Positions 36,171-42,752 of a stretch of DNA of 64,000 nucleotides are shown here, piece after piece. The notes under the pieces were generated by a model that was given only the letters and a program-made list of their open reading frames with translations, ran no database searches and was not told where the DNA came from. The stretch is from Synechococcus sp. UW179A (lineage in GTDB: Bacteria; Cyanobacteriota; Cyanobacteriia; PCC-6307; Cyanobiaceae). The position numbers and the translations under genes were made by a program. Location of the stretch: assembly GCF_900473965.1 (NCBI RefSeq), contig NZ_UCNJ01000004.1:61036-125035 (forward strand), in the 5' to 3' direction. Every line of letters begins with the position of its first letter. Positions within the stretch are counted from its first letter, which is position 1.

Positions 36171-36280
36171 TGCGCTCAATCGTGCCAGGTATGGCGACGA
36201 AGTCGTCACCTATTGAAGGCTGATTGTTGGTCTTTTTGGGGTGATTGAAGAAATAAAACCCCCCTGAGGAGGCAGGGGCT
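36171..36280. repeat. Cassette intergenic repeat copy 5, with 21-nt insertion
   Basis: Begins TGCGCTCAATCGTGCCAGG. Between CCAGGTAT and TGAAGG it carries a 21-nt segment (about 36191-36211, GCGACGAAGTCGTCACC core) with inverted-repeat character, also present in copy 7. It ends with the terminator at 36259-36280. Confidence 0.85.
36259..36280 (-). terminator. Intrinsic terminator of precursor 5
   Basis: CCCCTG (36261-36266) and CAGGGG (36273-36278) form the stem, followed on the minus strand by a GTTTTATTTC tract. Confidence 0.8.
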
Positions 36281-36322
36281 CTTATGAGTAAACTCCTAAC
36301 AAGTAAACAACATCAAAAATCT

Positions 36323-36610
36323 TCAATTTGGATGGTCGCACAGCAGAGCTATCTCAAGAGAAAAGCGGCGTAAAATATTTTCACCGCAGGGATGAGGTGG
36401 AACTGTCATCAGTCCTCCAGACGCGCCTTCGAGCTCCTCATCAGAAACCTTTGATTGAGCTTGTTTCAAGTCATCAGCAGAAATCGTAAAACCTGCATTT
36501 TTCGCAATCTCAGCAACAGTATTGGTATCCACTGCCCTTTTGAGCTTCTCCTGAAGGCTGGTGTCACCTTTGACCTTCTCTAGGAACGCCTTGAGTTGCT
36601 CTTCTGACAT
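36323..36610 (-). CDS. Nif11-leader precursor peptide 5, lanthipeptide-like core
   Basis: A 95-residue protein. The leader is 66 residues ending LEGASGG. The core (29 residues) starts LMTVPPHPCGENILRRF and ends IALLCDHPN, with two Cys plus one Thr and one Ser before the second Cys. One or two thioether rings are possible. Clear promoter (36632-36660) and terminator make it a complete cassette. Confidence 0.88.
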   Translation of the reverse strand: MSEEQLKAFLEKVKGDTSLQEKLKRAVDTNTVAEIAKNAGFTISADDLKQAQSKVSDEELEGASGGLMTVPPHPCGENILRRFSLEIALLCDHPN

Positions 36611-36631
36611 GGTTAGTAGGTCTTTTAAGCA

Positions 36632-36660
36632 GTCATAGCAACGATGCTTTGAAGTGTCTT
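36632..36660 (-). promoter_or_regulatory. Predicted promoter of precursor 5
   Basis: Minus strand: -35 AAGACA (36655-36660), 17-nt spacer, -10 TATGAC (36632-36637) in a TTGCTATGAC context, 21 nt before the ATG. Confidence 0.65.
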
Positions 36661-36673
36661 TGATTAATACTTA

Positions 36674-36765
36674 CTGCGCTCAATCGTGCCAGGTATTGAA
36701 GGCTGATTTATGAGCTTATTGGCGAGGTTGAAGAAGTAAAAAGCCCCTGCGGTTGGAGGGGCTTT
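36674..36765. repeat. Cassette intergenic repeat copy 6
   Basis: CTGCGCTCAATCGTGCCAGG to the terminator of precursor 6, without the 21-nt insertion. Confidence 0.85.
36740..36765 (-). terminator. Intrinsic terminator of precursor 6
   Basis: AAAGCCCCT (36740-36748) pairs with AGGGGCTTT (36757-36765), followed on the minus strand by TTACTTC. It overlaps nothing and ends 3 nt before the stop of precursor 6. Confidence 0.85.
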
Positions 36766-36768
36766 GAT

Positions 36769-37059
36769 TCAGAGTAGGCTGCTGCTCAACCTGGGAGCAC
36801 GGACTGGCGGCTGTTGTGTCTTGCCTGGGCGCGATAATCCCAAAGGAGCCTCGTCAACGACTCCGCCAGCTATACCTTCCAATTCCTCTTCAGACATCTC
36901 TGATTGAGCGTTCATCAAGTCGTCAGCAGAAATACTAAATCCCGCCTCCTTTGCAATAGAGACCACAGCATCAGGATTAGCTGCTGCTTTTAGTTTCGCT
37001 TGCAGATTGTCGTCTCCGTGAACCTTCTCAATAAAGGCTTTGAACTGTTCCTCTGACAT
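36769..37059 (-). CDS. Nif11-leader precursor peptide 6, core without cysteine
   Basis: A 96-residue protein. The Nif11 leader (66 residues, ending LEGIAGG) is intact. The 30-residue core starts VVDEAPLGLSRPGK and ends APRLSSSLL. It has no Cys, so it cannot form a thioether ring; it has four Ser and one Thr. It could be a decayed core or a substrate for a different modification. Promoter at 37081-37109 and terminator are intact. Confidence 0.85.
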   Translation of the reverse strand: MSEEQFKAFIEKVHGDDNLQAKLKAAANPDAVVSIAKEAGFSISADDLMNAQSEMSEEELEGIAGGVVDEAPLGLSRPGKTQQPPVRAPRLSSSLL

Positions 37060-37080
37060 AGGTTCCAGGAGTCTTTACCG

Positions 37081-37109
37081 GTTATAGCAACGGTCTTCTG
37101 CAGTGTCTT
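37081..37109 (-). promoter_or_regulatory. Predicted promoter of precursor 6
   Basis: Minus strand: -35 AAGACA (37104-37109), spacer of 17 nt, extended -10 TTGCTATAAC (hexamer 37081-37086). Confidence 0.65.
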
Positions 37110-37124
37110 TGACTAACAATTAAA

Positions 37125-37235
37125 GTGCTCAATCGTGCCAGGTATGGCGACGAAGTCGTCACCTATTGAAGACTGATTGTTGGTCTTTTTGGGGTGATTG
37201 AAGAAATAAAACCCCCCTGTGGTGGTAGGGGTTTT
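37125..37235. repeat. Cassette intergenic repeat copy 7, with 21-nt insertion
   Basis: Nearly identical to copy 5 over its whole length, including the 21-nt insertion (about 37142-37162), and ends in the terminator of precursor 7. This points to a recent duplication of the unit. Confidence 0.85.
37208..37235 (-). terminator. Intrinsic terminator of precursor 7
   Basis: AAAACCCC (37208-37215) pairs with GGGGTTTT (37228-37235); the minus strand continues with ATTTCTTC after the stem. Confidence 0.75.
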
Positions 37236-37255
37236 TATGAGTAAACTACAACCAA

Positions 37256-37531
37256 CTAACCACCCCAGCCAGCAAGAACAGGAAGCAAGGAAAACCAGCA
37301 CCCAAGGGTTCCACCGCAGTTCCGAGGATCAAAACCGCCAGCCACGTTTTCCAGTTCCTCTTCTGAAACCTCTGATTGAGCGTTCTTCAAGTCATCAGCA
37401 GAGATGCTAAATCCCGCCTCTTTCGCAATCGCAAGAACTGCGTCTGAATCAGCAGCTGCTTTGAGCTTTTCCTGAAGGCTGGTATCGCTTTGGACTTTGG
37501 CGATGAATGCTTTCAGTTGCTCTTCTGACAT
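37256..37531 (-). CDS. Nif11-leader precursor peptide 7, small-ring lanthipeptide-like core
   Basis: A 91-residue protein. The leader (66 residues) ends LENVAGG. The 25-residue core starts FDPRNCGGTLGCWFSLL and ends AGWGG, hydrophobic, with two Cys, one Thr between them and one Ser after. A Thr-Cys ring over three residues (T-L-G-C) is possible. Complete cassette. Confidence 0.87.
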   Translation of the reverse strand: MSEEQLKAFIAKVQSDTSLQEKLKAAADSDAVLAIAKEAGFSISADDLKNAQSEVSEEELENVAGGFDPRNCGGTLGCWFSLLPVLAGWGG

Positions 37532-37552
37532 GGGTATCGGGAATCTTTAATT

Positions 37553-37581
37553 GTTATAGCAATAATGTCTTTAAGTGTCTT
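37553..37581 (-). promoter_or_regulatory. Predicted promoter of precursor 7
   Basis: Minus strand: -35 AAGACA (37576-37581), 17-nt spacer, extended -10 TTGCTATAAC (hexamer 37553-37558), 21 nt before the ATG. Confidence 0.65.
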
Positions 37582-37594
37582 TGGCTAATAATTA

Positions 37595-37690
37595 CTGCAC
37601 TCAATCGTGGCAGGGATTGGAGGCTAATTGTTGGGCTATTGAATGAGATTGAAGGAATAAAAAGCACCTGCAATTGCAAGCGCTTCAGGT
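37595..37690. repeat. Cassette intergenic repeat copy 8, diverged
   Basis: CTGCACTCAATCGTGGCAGG onward; similar in order to the other copies but with more substitutions. The terminator-like hairpin at its right end (AAGCACCTGC / GCAAGCGCTT, 37661-37685) is imperfect. Confidence 0.7.
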
Positions 37691-37724
37691 TTGATATGGT
37701 TAGTAGTTAAATTAGATTGGCAGG

Positions 37725-37985
37725 TCACTTAGTTCGGCATTCCAGTTGGACACTATTCCCGCATGCGACCAGCACTGAACATACCCAACCTGTTCGCCCG
37801 CCACCCGAAACACCTTCTAGCTCATTTTCACTTAGCTTACTGAGCTTTTCAGCGGTGAATTCATGACCATGTTCTTTAGCAATGCCTATAACATCTTCAG
37901 GTGAATTTGCTGCCTGTAGTTTCTCCTGAAGGCTGGTGTCGCCTTTGACTTTTTCAAGGAATGCTTTGAGTTGCGCCTCTGACAT
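37725..37985 (-). CDS. Nif11-leader precursor peptide 8, lanthipeptide-like core
   Basis: An 86-residue protein. The leader (62 residues, ending LEGVSGG) belongs with that of precursor 1 (EHGHEFTAEKL). The 24-residue core starts GRTGWVCSVLVACGNS and ends LECRTK, with three Cys, two Thr and two Ser. Its upstream region is shared with precursor 4 rather than with its cluster 2 neighbours. Confidence 0.87.
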   Translation of the reverse strand: MSEAQLKAFLEKVKGDTSLQEKLQAANSPEDVIGIAKEHGHEFTAEKLSKLSENELEGVSGGGRTGWVCSVLVACGNSVQLECRTK

Positions 37986-38006
37986 GGGTGATTGGCGAGT
38001 ACAGGA

Positions 38007-38035
38007 GACTTAGGCATGGCCAGCCACAGTGTCAC
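38007..38035 (-). promoter_or_regulatory. Predicted promoter of precursor 8
   Basis: Minus strand: -35 GTGACA (38030-38035), 17-nt spacer, -10 TAAGTC (38007-38012). The -35 overlaps the stop codon of a gene relic (38032-38067), as the -35 of precursor 4 overlaps the stop of the intact gene. Confidence 0.55.
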
Positions 38036-38067
38036 CCGTACTCCGGGCAACATTCAACCTTGGTCCT
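38032..38067 (-). pseudogene. Relic of the 3' end of the Cys-rich gene
   Basis: On the minus strand the sequence reads RTKVECCPEYG and a TGA, aligned with QDQAGWCPECG and TGA at the end of the 26618-26848 gene. Nucleotide similarity continues without a break from here into the precursor 8 leader region, as in the precursor 4 locus. Only about a dozen codons survive. Confidence 0.65.
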
Positions 38068-38152
38068 AAAACCGAACCTTAAGGGGCGGCTCTTGCCCTA
38101 TCGAGAAACTTTCAGCAGGACTAAACCAAGATCATCGATCCCGGAGTCACCC

Positions 38153-38317
38153 ATGGATGTTGATCTGATCAGGTGTGAATACCAAGGTTGTCAGTGCACC
38201 GTTCAAGTGCCGAAAGCTGTAATACGTCAGGGCAAAGCCTTCTGCTCTGAAGCCTGCGCGGATGGACATGGCTGCGGATGCCATCGGGGATGGTGCCCCT
38301 CAGCCATGTTGATCTAA
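38153..38317 (+). CDS. smtA: Bacterial metallothionein (SmtA/BmtA type)
   Basis: A 54-residue protein starting MDVDLIRCEYQGCQC. It has eight Cys (residues 8, 13, 15, 31, 35, 41, 43, 48) and two His, with the family hallmark FCSEACADGHGCGCH. It should bind zinc or cadmium as a four-metal cluster in the cytoplasm. The frame is open upstream, but the family starts here. No SmtB-type repressor gene is nearby. Confidence 0.9.
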   Translation: MDVDLIRCEYQGCQCTVQVPKAVIRQGKAFCSEACADGHGCGCHRGWCPSAMLI

Positions 38318-38430
38318 GCCGAATGCCCCCCAACCGTCTTCTTATCTCGCCGCTTGGATGAACTCAACCCTTCGAAACGGGCGCGGTTCTTATTCGGAAT
38401 GGAGCACTCTGAAACATCAGAGCTGCCGTA

Positions 38431-38607
38431 CTACTTATCTACGGGTCTGGACGACCACCATCGCTCGATGCGATAGCCAAAAATCACGAGAAACACAACA
38501 AGCCAGAACCACAGTTCAGGTGGATTGGCATTGAGCAGAATGATCAGCAGAACTAATTCTGAAACCAGCCAGGGAAGTTCCTGACGCAAAAGAGGACGGA
38601 GTGACAT
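38431..38607 (-). CDS. Small membrane protein downstream of the HlyD gene
   Basis: A 58-residue frame from ATG to TAG read on the minus strand. It is mostly two hydrophobic segments (LPWLVSELVLLIILLNA and LWFWLVVFLVIFGYRI) with a basic, Trp-rich end. It begins 15 nt after the HlyD stop and is likely co-transcribed. The family is not recognised. Confidence 0.55.
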   Translation of the reverse strand: MSLRPLLRQELPWLVSELVLLIILLNANPPELWFWLVVFLVIFGYRIERWWSSRPVDK

Positions 38608-38622
38608 AAAAAAGTCAGAACA

Positions 38623-39954
38623 TCACTGAGGGGTTCCTGGCTGCCGCAGGAACGGCAGATCCCAGATGCGATCAATGCGGAATGTACGGAACCCGCCGGT
38701 AAGCGAACGCAACCCAGGAATGATGTAAGTCACCGGTGAGCGCCACTCCACATAGGCGAACGTATCTACGGTGAGACCTTCGCGGATCGGGAAAACCCCA
38801 CTGCCCTGCGAAAGCGTCCATCGATAGCCGTCATCAGTGCGGGGGTGACGGTCGAGCTCGATTTCAGCACGCATCACAGGGCCGTGTTCGACAAGCGCTT
38901 CTGCCAACTGGTTATTGCCAATCGTGGTGGAGATATCTTCCTGCGTGGCGGGGAGGGTGAGCACACTGCGCACCTTGCCAACGATCCCACCAAAACGACC
39001 GCGCTGATTCCAGAGGGGCACAACCTCCACTGGCAAACCAATCGGAAGTCGACGGGCATCCGCAGGAGAGAAATACGACACGGCGATCAGATCACCTCCG
39101 GTTTTGCTTTCGCCCTTCGGAGGTCTGGCGTTACGGCCAATGGTGCCTAAACGATCACCAAGCTTGACCGTCTGCCCCTGAATGACCTGAAGATCAAGCA
39201 CCGTGCCACTGCGCACCGCAGTGACATTGCCGTCAAAGGCGATTCTGGCCTCCATGACCTTGATCTCCCGCTTGAGATCATCGATCTGAAACCGCCGGTC
39301 CAGCTTCTCAGACTCGATGTTGAGCTTGATTTGCTGGAAATCGGTGATCTGGTCCCTGCGCTGAATCTTGATGTCATCCAGCTGGACACTTGTCGTGGTG
39401 AGGCCCTGTTCCGCAGACACCACCTCCTGTGCCAATGGCGCCACCACCTCCCGTCTCGCCAACCAGTTGAGGTTGTCGAGCTTGCTGTTGTAAGTCGCCT
39501 GAAGCCTGGCCAGACGTTTTTCATCGTCGTCTAACTTGGCCAACGCTGTATCAAGAGCCAGCTTGGCTGTGCGAATCCGTAGGGCGTCCCGCTCATCCAG
39601 TTCCGCGTTCTGACGCACCAATTGACGCAAGTTTCCTTTCTGCTGGTCGAGCTTCCGTTCCAGCACAGGTAGATACAGAGTCATCAGCACCTGACCCTTG
39701 CGCACGCCTTGTCCGACCTCGGTGTTGATGCTCAGGACCTGGCCAGCTGCCCTGGCATTGAGAATCCCAGCATTGTCCGGGTAGATCAAAACGCCGCGTC
39801 CTTCCACTTCAGTGGGCACCGGCCAGAACAGAAGCCAAGCACCGAATAGCGTGCCCATGCCGGCCAGTGAGGCGCCGACCTGCTGATGGTCGGTGAGGCC
39901 GTTCCATCGGCCCCGAAGACGCTCAACGCGGGAAGACGTAGTCATACACGCCAT
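38623..39954 (-). CDS. HlyD-type secretion protein, NHLM (Nif11/nitrile hydratase leader) type
   Basis: A 443-residue membrane fusion protein. One membrane anchor lies near residues 27-45, followed by a biotinyl-lipoyl-like half (GQVLSINTEVGQGVRKGQVL), a coiled coil (about 90-245) and the second half-motif SGTVLDLQVIQGQTVKLGD. The C-terminal segment, VSYFSPADARRLPIGLPVEV then VLTLPATQEDISTTIGN and YRWTLSQG, is characteristic of the NHLM bacteriocin-system HlyD family (TIGR03794). Members work with peptidase-containing ABC exporters that secrete Nif11- and NHLP-leader peptides. The location next to precursor cluster 2 supports that role; the ABC partners are not in this window. Confidence 0.83.
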   Translation of the reverse strand: MACMTTSSRVERLRGRWNGLTDHQQVGASLAGMGTLFGAWLLFWPVPTEVEGRGVLIYPDNAGILNARAAGQVLSINTEVGQGVRKGQVLMTLYLPVLERKLDQQKGNLRQLVRQNAELDERDALRIRTAKLALDTALAKLDDDEKRLARLQATYNSKLDNLNWLARREVVAPLAQEVVSAEQGLTTTSVQLDDIKIQRRDQITDFQQIKLNIESEKLDRRFQIDDLKREIKVMEARIAFDGNVTAVRSGTVLDLQVIQGQTVKLGDRLGTIGRNARPPKGESKTGGDLIAVSYFSPADARRLPIGLPVEVVPLWNQRGRFGGIVGKVRSVLTLPATQEDISTTIGNNQLAEALVEHGPVMRAEIELDRHPRTDDGYRWTLSQGSGVFPIREGLTVDTFAYVEWRSPVTYIIPGLRSLTGGFRTFRIDRIWDLPFLRQPGTPQ

Positions 39955-40017
39955 CTTGCTGGCGATGAACAGTCTCTGTCGGTACTGAGAGGACAGTTCA
40001 GATCAACGTCCGAAGTC

Positions 40018-40572
40018 TTAGATCAACAGTGTGAACGAACTGATCACTGAAGAGAACAGTCCCTGAACCTTCGACCAGCGATCTTCATTGGTGCTGGTCG
40101 CCAGGGTGTAGAGGCGACTGCGATCGACCACCACTGTGGCCAGCTCATGGCGATCGCGGTCCTCCAGATGCACGACATATTCCAGGTCATAGAAGACATG
40201 ACCATCGGAATCACGCTCACTTGCTGCGATCAGCTCGGCATTCCGACCACTGCCGTCAGGAGCGATCACCTCTCGCCGCAATCGCTCGCCGACGGCCACG
40301 GCGCTCCCGAGACTCACAAGATCGTCATCGGGGTCAACATCCGAGACGACCAGGCTCACCGTTTCATCACTGTGGATCAGGTCATGAAACACCACAGCAG
40401 GCCCGCCGGTCACAGCGACCCGAGTCCAGCCGGTTGGATAAAGGAAGGCATAGCGACCGTCGGGACTCTTGAAGGAGTTGAGGCCGGCGCTGGCACCGCC
40501 GCAGGCGCTGAGCATCAGCACACAGAGCAGAACGAGCAGTGACCGGAGCGGTTGACGCAGCAATGAGCGCAT
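40018..40572 (-). CDS. PsbP-family photosystem II lipoprotein (CyanoP type)
   Basis: A 184-residue lipoprotein. Signal peptide with lipobox LSAC (Cys24), then the PsbP fold: FKSPDGRYAFLYPTGWTRV, VVFHDLIHSDETVSLVVS and the closing VVDRSRLYTLATSTNE segment. In cyanobacteria CyanoP associates with photosystem II on the thylakoid lumen side. Divergent from recR. Confidence 0.9.
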   Translation of the reverse strand: MRSLLRQPLRSLLVLLCVLMLSACGGASAGLNSFKSPDGRYAFLYPTGWTRVAVTGGPAVVFHDLIHSDETVSLVVSDVDPDDDLVSLGSAVAVGERLRREVIAPDGSGRNAELIAASERDSDGHVFYDLEYVVHLEDRDRHELATVVVDRSRLYTLATSTNEDRWSKVQGLFSSVISSFTLLI

Positions 40573-40659
40573 TGAGAAAGCTGGATTGAAGTTGACCGAA
40601 TGCGCGCCATTCTGCCCGCTTCATCCCCTGCTTAGATTTTCGCCACTTGCCTCGATGTT

Positions 40660-41259
40660 CTGAGCGGATTCACCCGACCCCTAGCTCGGCTGATCGACCA
40701 GTTCGAGCGACTGCCGGGGATTGGTCCCCGTACTGCACAGCGACTGGCCCTGCATCTGCTCAGGCAACCGGAAGAGCAGATCCGCAGTTTCGCGGATGCC
40801 TTGCTGGCGGCACGGACCCAGGTTGGGCAATGCCAAACCTGCTTTCACCTCAGCGCCGATCCTGTATGTGAGATCTGCCGCAATCAGGAGCGTTCCAACG
40901 GCCAGATTTGCGTGGTTGCTGATTCACGTGATCTGCTCGCTCTGGAAAGGACCCGAGAGTTCAACGGCCGCTATCACGTTCTGGGAGGTCTGATCTCTCC
41001 CATGGATGGCATCGGTCCTGATCTGCTGCAGATCAGCAGCCTGGTGAAGCGGGTGGCCGCCGATAACGTCGAGGAAGTGATTCTGGCTCTCACCCCCAGC
41101 GTGGAAGGCGACACCACAAGCCTCTACGTGGCCAGGTTGCTTAAGCCGTTCACCCGGGTCAGCCGGATTGCCTACGGACTCCCAGTAGGCAGTGAACTTG
41201 AGTATGCCGACGATGTGACTCTCAGCCGTGCACTCGAGGGACGACGCGACGTGGACTGA
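40660..41259 (+). CDS. recR: Recombination mediator RecR
   Basis: A 199-residue protein when read from CTG at 40660 ([19 protein letters not shown]), the usual length for RecR. The helix-hairpin-helix [17 protein letters not shown], the four-Cys zinc finger CQTCF through CEICRN and the Toprim domain ([30 protein letters not shown]) are complete. No ATG, GTG or TTG occurs in frame before position 40801, which lies inside the gene; upstream candidates are CTG at 40660 and ATT at 40636, after an in-frame TAG at 40633. RecR acts with RecF and RecO in gap repair. Confidence 0.85.
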   Translation: MSGFTRPLARLIDQFERLPGIGPRTAQRLALHLLRQPEEQIRSFADALLAARTQVGQCQTCFHLSADPVCEICRNQERSNGQICVVADSRDLLALERTREFNGRYHVLGGLISPMDGIGPDLLQISSLVKRVAADNVEEVILALTPSVEGDTTSLYVARLLKPFTRVSRIAYGLPVGSELEYADDVTLSRALEGRRDVD

Positions 41260-41268
41260 TCCAGGCTG

Positions 41269-42273
41269 ATGACTGCGGCGAGGCGATCGATCACGGGTGT
41301 GGAGTCGGCCATCAGGTTCTCCCTTCGTGGAAATAGAGCCACTCTGGAAGCAGACACGTTTGCAGGCGTGCGCAAGACCAGCCGTTTTTCATCCATCCAG
41401 CCCCATGAGCGGTTGCCCGAGTGGCTGCGTCGCCCCCTGGGAGAAGCCTCCGCTATCGAACGGGTTCAGGGGCTGGTGAAGTCCAATGCCCTGCACACCA
41501 TCTGCGAAGAAGGACGCTGCCCCAACAGGGGTGAGTGTTATGCCGCCGGCACCGCCACGTTCCTGCTTGGTGGATCAATCTGCACGCGCAGCTGCGCGTT
41601 CTGCCAGGTGGAGAAAGGTCGTGCTCAGGCCGTCAACCCGCTCGAAGCGGAGAAGGTTGCCGATGCCGTTGAGGCGATGGGACTGCGATACGTCGTCCTG
41701 ACTGCCGTTGCACGCGATGACCTCGACGACCATGGGGCCTGCCTGTTCACCTCTGCCATGGGAGCGATCAGGGCCAGGAATCCCCTGATCGCCATTGAGG
41801 TATTGACCCCGGATTTCTGGGGAGGGCACTCAGACTCCCAGAAAGCCGTCAGTGCTCAACGCGAGCGATTGGCGACAGTGTTGAATGCGGCGCCGGTGTG
41901 TTTCAACCACAACCTCGAAACCGTCAAACGACTACAGAGGGAGGTGCGGAGAGGAGCCACGTACGAGAGATCGCTGGGGTTATTGGCCGCCGCAAGGACG
42001 CTGGCACCGGCGATTCCCACCAAAAGCGGACTGATGCTGGGGCTCGGAGAAAGCAGGGATGAAGTGATCGAAACCATGCGCGATCTGCGAGCCGTTGACT
42101 GCCAGCGGCTCACCATCGGGCAGTACCTACGCCCTTCGCTGGCCCACATTCCCGTAGCCCGCTACTGGCATCCCGATGAATTCGAGGATCTAGGAGACGT
42201 TGCTCGCGAACTGGGATTCGCCGTAGTGAGAAGTGGCCCCCTGGTGCGCAGCAGCTATCACGCCGCGGACTGA
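41269..42273 (+). CDS. lipA: Lipoyl synthase
   Basis: A 334-residue radical SAM enzyme. The auxiliary cluster motif [12 protein letters not shown] and the SAM cluster motif [10 protein letters not shown] are present, as is the C-terminal LVRSSYHA. The enzyme inserts sulfur into octanoyl groups on carrier proteins. The first 30 or so residues are not family-like; a GTG at 41368 would give about 300 residues and is a credible alternative start. It lies nine nt after recR. Confidence 0.93.
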   Translation: MTAARRSITGVESAIRFSLRGNRATLEADTFAGVRKTSRFSSIQPHERLPEWLRRPLGEASAIERVQGLVKSNALHTICEEGRCPNRGECYAAGTATFLLGGSICTRSCAFCQVEKGRAQAVNPLEAEKVADAVEAMGLRYVVLTAVARDDLDDHGACLFTSAMGAIRARNPLIAIEVLTPDFWGGHSDSQKAVSAQRERLATVLNAAPVCFNHNLETVKRLQREVRRGATYERSLGLLAAARTLAPAIPTKSGLMLGLGESRDEVIETMRDLRAVDCQRLTIGQYLRPSLAHIPVARYWHPDEFEDLGDVARELGFAVVRSGPLVRSSYHAAD

Positions 42274-42752
42274 CGCCAACGCGTCAGAGCCCTGTCCCGC
42301 ACCTGAACGCAGTCACCAAGCATCAGTGCACCAGCGCCTCCCCAGACCATGCGCATCGGCAGGTCCCAGAGGGCGGCCTGCACTTCGCGCACGGATTCAA
42401 ATCCGCGCCCCCTGAAATAACGCACTAAACGTTGATGCTGGCTTTCGTCATCACGAATGGCGAGCAGTCTCGCCTGACGGCAAGGGGTGGCCTCCATCGC
42501 CCAGGCCATCGTGGCCGCCCAGATGAGATCACCGCATCCCGCAGGGGCGGCCGGCAGCACGCGCATCGTGTCCAGCTGTAATCCACGGGGGGCGCTGTAA
42601 GCCCAGGCTTTCATCTCGCCAAGAAGCTGCAAACGTTCCGACTGCGAACGAGCCACTACAAGCCTCAGACTCCATAGTCCCAAAGGACGGCCAACTTGAA
42701 GCCTCAGAAGCAGGCCCCGTTGACGGGCCTCCATTTCCAGTTGATCCAGCAT
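42258..42752 (-). CDS. Conserved hypothetical protein, GNAT-like
   Basis: A 164-residue protein. [20 protein letters not shown] followed by [12 protein letters not shown] resembles the acetyl-CoA-binding and C-terminal parts of a GNAT acetyltransferase, with a strongly hydrophobic middle. The family is a cyanobacterial conserved hypothetical; enzymatic activity is inferred only. It overlaps lipA by 16 nt at the 3' ends and the next gene start by one base. Confidence 0.6.
   Translation of the reverse strand: MLDQLEMEARQRGLLLRLQVGRPLGLWSLRLVVARSQSERLQLLGEMKAWAYSAPRGLQLDTMRVLPAAPAGCGDLIWAATMAWAMEATPCRQARLLAIRDDESQHQRLVRYFRGRGFESVREVQAALWDLPMRMVWGGAGALMLGDCVQVRDRALTRWRQSAA

Noticed and set aside
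23854..37690. Regularly repeated intergenic sequences as a CRISPR array
   Set aside because: Repeat units are long, diverged and separated by genes; there are no short uniform spacers or cas genes.
38403..38424. Short inverted repeat CTCTGA-TCAGAG between metallothionein and the small membrane protein
   Set aside because: Six-base stem without a T-run; too weak to call a terminator or operator.
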